From Ga0077523 sp038324085 (lineage in GTDB: Bacteria; Pseudomonadota; Gammaproteobacteria; Burkholderiales; Ga0077523), in contig JBBQHP010000008.1 in NCBI GenBank assembly GCA_038324085.1, positions 90,655 to 154,654 on the forward strand: a DNA stretch of 64,000 bases, in the 5' to 3' direction. The notes beneath the pieces are model-generated. The model was not told the origin of the DNA and made no database searches. It was given only the letters and a program-made list of their open reading frames with translations. Positions 27,595-36,677 of this stretch are shown here, in pieces (the stretch's first letter is position 1; the number at the start of each line of letters is the position of its first letter). The position numbers and the translations under genes were made by a program.

Positions 27595-28060
27595 CCTCGA
27601 TCGCCTGGGCCAGATTGGCCATCTCCAGGGCAACGCGCGCGGCTTCCGCGCCCTTGTCGAGTCGCGCCTGCGCCTGCTCGTCGGTGTCGGTGGTGAGCAC
27701 CCCATTGGCGATCGGGATGCCGCTCTCCAGCTGCACCTGCTGGATGCCCGCCGCCGATCGGCCGGCGACGATCTCGAAATGATAGGTCTCGCCTCGGATC
27801 ACGGCGCCGAGCGCGACCAGGGCGTCGAACCGACCGGTTTCCGCCAGCCGCCTGAGCGCCCAGGGAATCTCCAGGGCGCCGGGCACGGACACGAGGGTGA
27901 TGTCCTCCGTCCGGACGCCGAGCCCGAGCAGTTCTTCGACGCAGCCTTCGAGCAGCCCGTCCACCACCGTCTCGTTGAAACGGCTCGTCACGACCCCGAT
28001 GACGAATCCTTCCCCATTGGGCTCGACCTCGATTCGTCGAATGCCTTCGATCCCGCTCAT
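27587..28060 (-). CDS. ribH: 6,7-dimethyl-8-ribityllumazine synthase
   Basis: Penultimate step of riboflavin synthesis: condenses the DHBP product with the pyrimidine to lumazine. The 157-residue product has VVTSRFNETVVDGLLEGC, SVPGALEIPWALRRLA and GAVIRGETYHFEIVA, which bind substrate and phosphate. It follows ribBX after four bases and overlaps nusB. Confidence 0.96.
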   Translation of the reverse strand: MSGIEGIRRIEVEPNGEGFVIGVVTSRFNETVVDGLLEGCVEELLGLGVRTEDITLVSVPGALEIPWALRRLAETGRFDALVALGAVIRGETYHFEIVAGRSAAGIQQVQLESGIPIANGVLTTDTDEQAQARLDKGAEAARVALEMANLAQAIEDD

Positions 28061-28064
28061 CCGT

Positions 28065-29177
28065 TCAGTTCTCCAATGCCATGCCGTCGGGCAATACGTA
28101 GCCGACCACTTCGAGATCGAAACCGGTCATGCTCGGCATCCGCCTCGGATGCGCGAGCAGCCGCATGTGCTTGACACCCAGCTCGCGCAGGATCTGCGCG
28201 CCGATGCCGTAGGTGCGCAGATCCATCTTGCGCCGGATCGGCGCGGAATCGTGGGTCGCCCGCAGCCGCGCGAGCAGATCCTCGCCCGACTCGGTGCGAT
28301 GCAGCAGGACGATCACGCCCGCGCCTTCGCGGGCAATATAGGCCAGCGCGTCGTGCAGATTCCACGAATGCGTGGTGCTGCCCGCATCGAGCGCATCGAC
28401 GACCGACAGCGGCTCGTGCACGCGCACCAGGCTCGGCTGATCCCCGCCGGGCGAGCCCCGGACGAGCGCCACGTGCGTCTCGCGCGTCGTCTTGTCGCTG
28501 TACGCCACGGCCAGGAATTCGCCGTGCGCGGTCTGGATCACGCGCTCGAATGCGCGCACGACCAGCGATTCGGTCCGGCTGCGGTAATGGATGAGATCCG
28601 CGATCGTGCCGATCTTCAAGCCGTGCTGCTGCGCGAAAGGCACCAGGTCGGGGAGCCGCGCCATCTCGCCGTCGTCCTTCAGGATCTCGCAGATCACGGC
28701 GGCGGGTTCCAGCCCCGCCATCGCGGCCAGATCGCATCCGGCTTCGGTGTGTCCGGCGCGTACCAGCACACCGCCCTTCTGGGCCATGAGCGGAAAGATG
28801 TGACCCGGCTGGACGATATCGGCAGGCTTGGCATCGCGCCGCACGGCGACCTGTATCGTGTGGGCCCGATCGGCGGCCGAGATGCCGGTAGTCACACCCT
28901 GCGCGGCCTCGATCGTCATCGTGAAATTCGTCCCGAGCTGCGAGCGGTTCTGCGTCACCATGAGCGGCAGGTCGAGCTGGCGGCAGCGCTCTTCCGTCAA
29001 GGTGAGGCACACCAGCCCGCGGCCGTGCCTCACCATGAAATTGATGCTCTCCGCGGTGGCGAACTGAGCGGCCATGACCAGGTCGCCCTCGTTCTCGCGA
29101 TCCTCCTCGTCCACCAGAACGACCATGCGGCCGGCGGCGATTTCGGCGAGGATCTCCGTGACTGCGCTGATGGTCAT
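28065..29177 (-). CDS. ribB: 3,4-dihydroxy-2-butanone 4-phosphate synthase with degenerate GTP cyclohydrolase II domain (RibBX type)
   Basis: The N-terminal ~205 residues are a complete RibB domain: VDEEDRENEGDLVMAA, the HGRGL loop and HIFPL before TEAGCDLAAMAGLEPAAVICE. This makes DHBP from ribulose 5-phosphate. The C-terminal ~165 residues align in layout with GTP cyclohydrolase II but lack its zinc cysteines (the region reads VHEPLSVVDALDAGSTTHS) and its RQEGRGIGL motif (here HRTESGEDLL). It therefore should not open GTP, and a separate RibA is expected elsewhere. Fusions with dead domains of this kind have been described as RibBX. Overlaps ribE by four bases. Confidence 0.93.
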   Translation of the reverse strand: MTISAVTEILAEIAAGRMVVLVDEEDRENEGDLVMAAQFATAESINFMVRHGRGLVCLTLTEERCRQLDLPLMVTQNRSQLGTNFTMTIEAAQGVTTGISAADRAHTIQVAVRRDAKPADIVQPGHIFPLMAQKGGVLVRAGHTEAGCDLAAMAGLEPAAVICEILKDDGEMARLPDLVPFAQQHGLKIGTIADLIHYRSRTESLVVRAFERVIQTAHGEFLAVAYSDKTTRETHVALVRGSPGGDQPSLVRVHEPLSVVDALDAGSTTHSWNLHDALAYIAREGAGVIVLLHRTESGEDLLARLRATHDSAPIRRKMDLRTYGIGAQILRELGVKHMRLLAHPRRMPSMTGFDLEVVGYVLPDGMALEN

Positions 29178-29773
29178 GGTGTCTGGGAATCACCCGTCAG
29201 CATGCGCTCGACATAGCGCGCGATCAGGTCGATCTCGATGTTCACCGCGTCCCCGGCATCGAGGGCACCGAGGTTGGTGGCGGCCAGCGTCTGCGGAATG
29301 AGGTTGACGGCAAAGGTGTCGGCGCCCACGGCATTGACCGTGAGGCTCACCCCGCTGACGGCCACCGAGCCCTTGCGGGCGAGGTACTTCGACAGCGCAC
29401 CCGGCACGCGGAATACCAGTCTCCGGCTGGTTCCCGCCGGCTCGATCGAGACCACCGTACCGACACCGTCCACGTGACCGGACACGAGATGACCGCCCAG
29501 CCGATCCTGCGCACGCAATGCCTTCTCCAGGTTCAACGTGGCACCCGGGGCGAGACCCGCCGTGCAATCGATGGTCTCCTGCGAGACATCCATGACGAAG
29601 CTGGTTCCGTCGCAGCCGACCACGGTAAGACAACAGCCGTTCACGGCAATGCTGTCGCCGATCGCCACGTCGGACAGATCCAGGGCGGCCGCGTTCACCA
29701 CGATCCGCGCGCCCTGCGCTGCACGCTCGAAGCGCTCGACCGACCCCACCGCCTGGACGATTCCGGTGAACAT
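29174..29773 (-). CDS. ribE: Riboflavin synthase alpha chain
   Basis: Dismutates two lumazines to riboflavin. The 199-residue product has the two tandem lumazine-binding repeats: the first starts MFTGIVQAVGSV, the second carries GHLVSGHVDGVGTV and GVSLTVNAVG. The ATG at 29773 was chosen; a TTG at 29782 in frame adds three residues. It lies between ribD and ribBX in the operon. No FMN riboswitch was recognised upstream of any rib gene in this window. Confidence 0.95.
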   Translation of the reverse strand: MFTGIVQAVGSVERFERAAQGARIVVNAAALDLSDVAIGDSIAVNGCCLTVVGCDGTSFVMDVSQETIDCTAGLAPGATLNLEKALRAQDRLGGHLVSGHVDGVGTVVSIEPAGTSRRLVFRVPGALSKYLARKGSVAVSGVSLTVNAVGADTFAVNLIPQTLAATNLGALDAGDAVNIEIDLIARYVERMLTGDSQTP

Positions 29774-29778
29774 GCGGC

Positions 29779-30873
29779 TCAACTCGCGGCGAGCCGCGCG
29801 ACCAGCCGCAGGTCCGGCCCGAAACTGCGCAGATCGCGGACCTGCAGATCCATGCGCAGGTCCATGGTCTCCACCCCCGGCAGGCGAAACATGCCCCGGC
29901 CGGCATCACCGAGGAGGCTCGGCGCGAGATAGAGCACCAGCTCGTCGACCACACCGACCGCCACCAGCGCGCTGTGCAGGTTGATGCCGGCCTCGACCAG
30001 GACTTCGTTTGCCCCGTGACCGCCCAGTTCCTGCATGAGCGCCGCCAGGTCGACCTTGCCATCCCCGCCCGGCAGTCGCCAGACCTGCGCCCCGGCCGCT
30101 TCGAGCGCCCGGGTCTTCGCGGCGTCGTCGGATGCCGTGGCCACCACGACGCCGCCAGCCTCGAGAATTCTCGCGTCCAGACCGATGCGCAGCCGGCTGT
30201 CCACCACCACGCGCAACGGCTGGCGTTCCGCTGCCACGTCGCGCACCGTCAATCGCGGGTCGTCGTCCTTGAGCGTGCCGATGCCCGTCACCACCGCGCA
30301 CGAGCGCGCGCGCCACCGATGTCCGTCGCGTCGCGCGGCGGGCCCGGTGATCCACTGGCTGGCTCCGTTCGCGAGCGCCGTCTTGCCGTCCAGGCTGGCC
30401 GCAATCTTGACGCGGACCCATGGACGCCCGCGCGTCATCCTCGACACGAACCCCACGTTGAGTTCGCGCGCCTCGGCTTCGAGCAAGCCCGCCTCGGCCA
30501 CGATTCCGGCAGCGCGCAGTCGTTCGAGGCCCCGACCTGAAACCGCAGGATTCGGATCCTCCATTGCCGCGACCACGCGCGCAATCTTCGCGGCAATCAA
30601 CGCGTCTGCGCACGGCGGCGTTCGTCCATGATGCGAGCAAGGCTCGAGGCTCACGTACGCGGTGGCTCCGCGCGCACCTGCGCCGGCCGCCTGGAGCACC
30701 AGCGCCTCGGCATGGGGTTCGCCGGCGCGATGGTGCCAGCCTTCTGCGATGACCGAGCCCTCGCGCACCAGCACGCAACCCACTCGCGGATTGGGTGTCG
30801 TCGTGTTCATGCCGCGCGCGGCCAGTTGCAGCGCCCGCGCCATGTGGCGATAGTCTTCGCGCTCGAAGCTCAT
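29779..30873 (-). CDS. ribD: Bifunctional pyrimidine deaminase/reductase
   Basis: Two consecutive riboflavin steps: deamination and side-chain reduction. The 364-residue product has an N-terminal deaminase with the zinc set HAEALVL and EPCSHHGRTPPC, and a C-terminal reductase starting near RGRPWVRVKIAASLDGKTA. It starts with the ATG at 30873, overlapping the nrdR stop by four bases. Upstream of that start the same frame is open but overlaps nrdR and is not real. Confidence 0.96.
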   Translation of the reverse strand: MSFEREDYRHMARALQLAARGMNTTTPNPRVGCVLVREGSVIAEGWHHRAGEPHAEALVLQAAGAGARGATAYVSLEPCSHHGRTPPCADALIAAKIARVVAAMEDPNPAVSGRGLERLRAAGIVAEAGLLEAEARELNVGFVSRMTRGRPWVRVKIAASLDGKTALANGASQWITGPAARRDGHRWRARSCAVVTGIGTLKDDDPRLTVRDVAAERQPLRVVVDSRLRIGLDARILEAGGVVVATASDDAAKTRALEAAGAQVWRLPGGDGKVDLAALMQELGGHGANEVLVEAGINLHSALVAVGVVDELVLYLAPSLLGDAGRGMFRLPGVETMDLRMDLQVRDLRSFGPDLRLVARLAAS

Positions 30874-31358
30874 CTTCGACCTGTGGTCGTGCGCCGGCGC
30901 TTCGGCTGCGGCTTGGCCACCGCCTCGATCGCGTCGCGGAAATCGTCCACGTCCTGGAAGCTGCGGTAGACCGACGCGAACCGGATGTAGGCGACCTTGT
31001 CGAGCTTGTAGAGCTCCTTCATCACCATCTCGCCGATCATGCGCGAGGGCACTTCCCGTTCCCCCAGCGCCAGGAGCTTCTGCGTGATGCGCTGGATCGC
31101 TGCGTCCACCAGATCGGTGGCCACCGCACGCTTGTGCAGCGCTCGCGTGAAGCTCGTGCGCAGTCGGTGATCGTCGAACTCGGTGCGCATCCCGCTCGAT
31201 TTCACCACCTGGGGCATGCGCAGTTCGACGGTCTCCCAGGTCGTGAAGCGCTTGTCGCAGGATAGGCAGCGGCGCCGGCGCTTGACGCTCTCGCCCTCCT
31301 CGCTCACGCGCGAGTCCACCACCTGGGTGTCGGCGAAGCCGCAAAAAGGGCATTTCAT
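30870..31358 (-). CDS. nrdR: Transcriptional repressor NrdR
   Basis: Zinc-ribbon ATP-cone repressor of ribonucleotide reductase genes. The 162-residue product begins with MKCPFCGFADTQVVDSR and has the second zinc pair in CLSCDKRFTTWE; the ATP-cone follows (VVKSSGMRTEFD). A basic tail (PKRRRTTTGRR) ends it. It follows glyA after 36 bases and precedes ribD, an order often seen in proteobacteria. Confidence 0.96.
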   Translation of the reverse strand: MKCPFCGFADTQVVDSRVSEEGESVKRRRRCLSCDKRFTTWETVELRMPQVVKSSGMRTEFDDHRLRTSFTRALHKRAVATDLVDAAIQRITQKLLALGEREVPSRMIGEMVMKELYKLDKVAYIRFASVYRSFQDVDDFRDAIEAVAKPQPKRRRTTTGRR

Positions 31359-31394
31359 CGCCGCGCGCGCCGCCTCGGAACCGGAGGCCGGCCG

Positions 31395-32672
<1,278 letters not shown>

Positions 32673-32738
32673 GGCGGCATTCCTCGGATACAAGGGCGCG
32701 GATTCTAGCATTCGTCCCGCGACCGCCCTGCCGAATCC

Positions 32739-33185
32739 TCAGCGCAGGTAGGGCACGTTGTTCATGAGAGTCCAGTAGCAGCCGGCCCTGGCGACCTCAT
32801 CGACGAAGCGCTCGAACTCGACCGGCTTCACCAGGTAGCTGTTGACGCCCAGCGCATAGCTGTCGACGACGTCCCGCTCCTCCGCGCTGGAGGTCAGCAT
32901 CACCACCGGAATCGCCCGCAGCGCGGGATCGTCCTTGATCCTGCGCAGCACCTCGATACCGTCGACCTTGGGCATCTTCAGGTCCAGCAGCACGAGCTTC
33001 GGGAGCACGTCGGCCCGCCCGGCAAATACTCCTTCGCGATAGAGGTACTGCAGCGCTTCGGCACCGTCCTTGACCCGGACCACCGAATTCGTGACCTTGT
33101 TCTTGCGCAACGCGCGCAGGGTCATCTCCGCGTCAGCGTCGCTGTCCTCCGCCAGCAATATCTCCACCGCTTCCAGCGCACTCAT
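32739..33185 (-). CDS. Single-domain response regulator (Rcp1-like)
   Basis: A 148-residue receiver domain without an output domain. It has the acidic pair in LLAEDSDAD, the phosphoacceptor Asp in LVLLDLKMPKVDG, LTSSAEE, and the Lys in YLVKPVEF. The form is typical of the Rcp1 group, which often partners membrane or phytochrome-type histidine kinases. Its start overlaps the stop of the upstream kinase gene by four bases (ATGA), so the two are a cognate pair. Confidence 0.9.
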   Translation of the reverse strand: MSALEAVEILLAEDSDADAEMTLRALRKNKVTNSVVRVKDGAEALQYLYREGVFAGRADVLPKLVLLDLKMPKVDGIEVLRRIKDDPALRAIPVVMLTSSAEERDVVDSYALGVNSYLVKPVEFERFVDEVARAGCYWTLMNNVPYLR

Positions 33186-35107
33186 TGGTGCTCTCCCGTG
33201 GGTAAGGCGAAATGGAACCGTGCTCCCCGGCCGATTTCTGATTCGGCCCAGGCCCGACCACCATGCCGTTCCACGATGCGACGGACGATCGCGAGCCCGA
33301 CGCCCGTGCCGGCAAATTCGTCGGCGCGGTGCAACCGCTGAAACACTGTGAACAGCTTGTCGACGTAGCGCCTGTCGAATCCGACCCCGTTGTCCGCCAC
33401 GCAGAACTCACATTGTCCCGAAACAACCTCGCCACGGACCTCGATCCGCGGCGCCGCGCGCGTCGCACTGTACTTGATTGCGTTCGACAGCAGATTGAAA
33501 CAGACCTGACGCAGCAACGCGGGGTCGCCCAGCACATCCGGCAGCGGCTGAACGCTGCAGGTCCACCGCACGGCAGCTTCCCCGGCGAGCTCCTGCAGCA
33601 CGCTCGCCATCATCGCATTCATGTCGATGACGACCACTTCAGTGGGTCCCCGGCCGATGCGCGAGAAAGCCAGCAGGTCGTCGATCAACTGTCCCATCCG
33701 CCGCGCATTGTCGCGTACCACATCGAGCAGACGCCGGCCCTCGTCGCCGAGTCGCTCGGCGTGGTCTTCGGCGAGAATCATTGCGAAACCGTCGATCGCG
33801 CGCAGTGGCGCACGCAGGTCGTGCGACACCGAGTAGCTGAATGCCTCCAGTTCGCGATTGCTCAGTTCCAGCTCGTGCGCGCGCCGGGCGAGGCTCTCGT
33901 TCAGCTGGCGGATCTCCTCCTGGACGCGGCGCCGGTCGGTGATGTCCTCGGCGATTCCCAGTTCGTAGCGCGCATCGCCATCGGTACTCGAGATGGGCAG
34001 CTTCTTGGTATGCAGAGTTCGTACCCCGCGATGCGGTGTCACGACCCGCTCCTCTTCGATGTCGAGGACGCCGTCGCCGGCCAGCGCCCTGCGGTCCTGG
34101 GCCCCGAATGCGGCCGCTTCCTCCGGCAGGAACAACTCGCGGTCCGATTTGCCGATGACCTCATCGCGCCGCCTGCCGAGGATGTCCTCGCCGGCCCGGT
34201 TGAGCCGCAGGTAACGCAAAGTGACCCCATCCTTGACGAACACCATGGCCGGTATGTTCTCGAACACCGAATCGAGGAAAGTGTTGGCGTCGTTCAACGC
34301 CTTCTGTGCGCGGGCACGCTGAGCAATCTCGCGACGCAAGCGGAGGTACGCGAAGACCAGCATGGCCACGCTCGCGGCCATGCCTATCACCAGGATCGCG
34401 CCCGCGGAGACTGCAGCGCCTTCGGTCTTCTGCAGCCGCGTTTCGAGGAGCGCACGTTCGCTGAGCGCCATGTCCTGCGTCAGTTGCCGAATCGCGTCCG
34501 TTACTGCCTTCCCGGTACCCGAATCGATCTTCCGGCGCACATCGTCGAAATTGCCGCGCCGCAGGCTCGCGATTTCGGATTCGAGGATCAGGCGTTGTTC
34601 GTTCACCAGCGTGCGCAGCGAATTCAATCGCGCCTTCTGCTCGAGGTTGTCGATGAGCAATGGCCGCAACGACGCGAATTCCGCTTCGACGTCCAGCATG
34701 GCCTTGCTATACCGGTCGAGCAGCGGCTCGCTGCGTGTGATGACGAAGTCGCGATGACCCGATTCGGCCTCCGACATGAGCCACTGTACCCTTGCCAGGC
34801 TCTCGATGACTCTGTGGGTGTGCTCGACCCAGCGTGCCTGTTCAACCAGCGACTTGACGGTGCTGAACGCCAGCGCTGAAATGGCCACCATGATCGCCAG
34901 CGCCATCACGAAACCGATCTGCGCGCTGAGTCCTTCTTCGGATCGGACCCTGGTCGGAATCAGCTCGGGTTGGAGAACTTCGGACACCTCGCGCAGAAAG
35001 ACAGCGGCACCGCCCGGTCCGCTGGGGTCCGCCCAAGAATAACCGATAACTTCCCATGCCGATCGCGGGGCGCGACCGTCCCGCAGCTTCAGGCGGTCGG
35101 GGCACAA
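33182..35107 (-). CDS. Membrane sensor histidine kinase (CHASE3-PAS-HisKA-HATPase)
   Basis: Domains on the 641-residue reading: TM1 (~64-84), CHASE3-like helical periplasmic domain (~85-225), TM2 (~233-255), PAS (~275-400), HisKA with the phosphohistidine in AFSYSVSHDLRAPLRAI, and HATPase with NLLSNAIKYS and DNGVGFD plus GTGVGLAIVRRIVERHGG. The start is uncertain: TTG at 35107 is the longest option without a visible ribosome site, and a GTG at 34987 would still keep TM1. It lies between the REC-kinase and the response regulator gene. The signal is unknown. Confidence 0.9.
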   Translation of the reverse strand: MCPDRLKLRDGRAPRSAWEVIGYSWADPSGPGGAAVFLREVSEVLQPELIPTRVRSEEGLSAQIGFVMALAIMVAISALAFSTVKSLVEQARWVEHTHRVIESLARVQWLMSEAESGHRDFVITRSEPLLDRYSKAMLDVEAEFASLRPLLIDNLEQKARLNSLRTLVNEQRLILESEIASLRRGNFDDVRRKIDSGTGKAVTDAIRQLTQDMALSERALLETRLQKTEGAAVSAGAILVIGMAASVAMLVFAYLRLRREIAQRARAQKALNDANTFLDSVFENIPAMVFVKDGVTLRYLRLNRAGEDILGRRRDEVIGKSDRELFLPEEAAAFGAQDRRALAGDGVLDIEEERVVTPHRGVRTLHTKKLPISSTDGDARYELGIAEDITDRRRVQEEIRQLNESLARRAHELELSNRELEAFSYSVSHDLRAPLRAIDGFAMILAEDHAERLGDEGRRLLDVVRDNARRMGQLIDDLLAFSRIGRGPTEVVVIDMNAMMASVLQELAGEAAVRWTCSVQPLPDVLGDPALLRQVCFNLLSNAIKYSATRAAPRIEVRGEVVSGQCEFCVADNGVGFDRRYVDKLFTVFQRLHRADEFAGTGVGLAIVRRIVERHGGRAWAESEIGRGARFHFALPTGEHQ

Positions 35108-35209
35108 CGCCGGCTGGATCGGGTCGGCGCCAGGGAATCGGGCGGAGCTTCGACTCGCGGTACCGCCGCACGGCGTGGTCGTCCGCCAGGATCGCCCGGA
35201 CCGCCGGGG

Positions 35210-36340
35210 TCACCGGCCGACGCGATCGGCGCCGCCTTGTCCTCCCGACCCACCCCCCCGATTCCCGGCCAGGGGAAACCGGGCGACGACTTCGGTGCCG
35301 TTGCCGGGTGAGGATTCGATGCGGATCTGCCCACCCGCAAGCGATGCGCGCTCCTGCACACTCGCGAGCCCCATGCTCATGCCGCGCATCACCTGCTCGT
35401 TGGCTGCCGCAACATCGAACCCCACGCCATTGTCGCGCACGATGAGGATGAACTCATCCGCATTCGTGCGCAGCATGATCCGGATATGCGTCGCGCGCGC
35501 GTGGCGCAACGCGTTAGTGAGAGCTTCCTGCGCAATGCGGAAACAGGCGATTTCGGCTTCTGGATCGGGCCGCGACAGCACCGGATCGGAATCGAAGGAG
35601 ATCTCGGCCTTGGTGGTACGGGAGACCCGCTCCACGTGCCAGCGCAGTGCCGGCACGAGGCCGAAATCGTCGAGCTGCGGCGGGCGCAATCCGAGCGAGA
35701 GATTACGTACCTGCCCGAGCGCCGTTGCGGCCACGTCGATGCAATCCGAGATGGGCGTGTGCATCGCGGCGGGATCGGAAACACTCTGCAGCGATTCGAG
35801 CTGGATCTTGAGCGCGGTGAATGCCTGACCGACTTCGTCGTGCAGTTCGCGCGCGATGTCCGCGCGTTCGCGCTCCTGCACCCGGATGAAGCGTCTGGAC
35901 AACATGCGCAGTCGCTGGTGGGCGTTGGACAGTTCGCGCTCGGCCAGCTCGCGCGCCGTATGTGCGCTCGCCAGTTCGAGCGCGCGGCGCACCGCCCGGC
36001 CGAGTCCGGCGAGATTCGTCTTCAGTACGTAATCGACTGCGCCGCGCTTCAGCGATTCGATGGCGCGCTCCTCGCCGATGGTCCCCGATACGAAGATGAA
36101 CGGGGTGTCGGGCCGGAGCTGCTGCACGGTCTCGAGCGCCGCGAGACCGCTGAACCCCGGCAGGGAAAAATCGGACAGCACGATCTGTGGTGAAAAGGTA
36201 TGCAGGGCTTCGGCCAGCGCGGTCTCGTTGTCGACGCGCTCGAAGGCGCCATCGAGGCCATCGCGCCGCAGCGTGCGCACCATGAGCTCCGCATCGGTCG
36301 CGACATCTTCAACCAGCAGGATTCGCACTGACTCAGCCAC
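35210..36340 (-). CDS. Receiver domain-histidine kinase hybrid (REC-HisKA_3-HATPase)
   Basis: A 376-residue cytoplasmic protein. The N-terminal receiver holds LLVEDVATDAEL and the phosphoacceptor Asp in IVLSDFSLPGFSG. A NarL/DegS-type kinase follows: the phosphohistidine lies in ADIARELHDEVGQAFTAL, and the HATPase in ALTNALRHA and DNGVGFD. Start GTG 36340 has GGAGG five bases upstream; the frame extends to 36394 without support. First gene of a reverse-strand three-gene signalling set. No LuxR/NarL-type output regulator, the usual partner of HisKA_3 kinases, is in the window. Confidence 0.9.
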   Translation of the reverse strand: MAESVRILLVEDVATDAELMVRTLRRDGLDGAFERVDNETALAEALHTFSPQIVLSDFSLPGFSGLAALETVQQLRPDTPFIFVSGTIGEERAIESLKRGAVDYVLKTNLAGLGRAVRRALELASAHTARELAERELSNAHQRLRMLSRRFIRVQERERADIARELHDEVGQAFTALKIQLESLQSVSDPAAMHTPISDCIDVAATALGQVRNLSLGLRPPQLDDFGLVPALRWHVERVSRTTKAEISFDSDPVLSRPDPEAEIACFRIAQEALTNALRHARATHIRIMLRTNADEFILIVRDNGVGFDVAAANEQVMRGMSMGLASVQERASLAGGQIRIESSPGNGTEVVARFPLAGNRGGGSGGQGGADRVGR

Positions 36341-36677
36341 AACGACCTCCGCTCCCCCGCGATACGCTACCCGCCGAAGTGTCGCCCCGGCCAAGTACCC
36401 GGCTGCACACCATCCGACATCCGCCGCCGCGCCCCCACCAGCGACGGCAGTACGGTGGACCGGGAGTCCGGATCACACTCCGCGAGGTCACCGTACCTGC
36501 GCTTCGCCCTCGATTCTAGACGAAGTCTAAGACAATCACGCCGAGGGTCCTCCATCGGCCCGAATGCGACCGTGGCAAATCCTGCGCGGCGCGTTGCTAT
36601 TATCATGCCGCACTAGCGCGAACCGGTAGCGGCATACCGGGCGCGCCACGACAACAAGACACCTGGGGGAAGGACCA
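36341..36677. other. Divergent intergenic region between the kinase trio and cstA
   Basis: 337 bases with no gene. It contains the small inverted repeat listed separately and a TATTAT at 36598-36603 that could be a -10 element for cstA, though no good -35 partner is seen. Confidence 0.5.
36517..36529. promoter_or_regulatory. Inverted repeat upstream of cstA
   Basis: TAGAC-GAA-GTCTA is a perfect dyad of 5-bp arms with a 3-base centre, about 150 bases before cstA. It may be an operator; the short arms make this weak. Confidence 0.3.

Noticed and set aside
36571..36590. Sigma-54 promoter before cstA (TGGCAAATCCTGCG)
   Set aside because: The GG-to-GC spacing is 10 instead of 12 bases, which does not allow a -24/-12 promoter.
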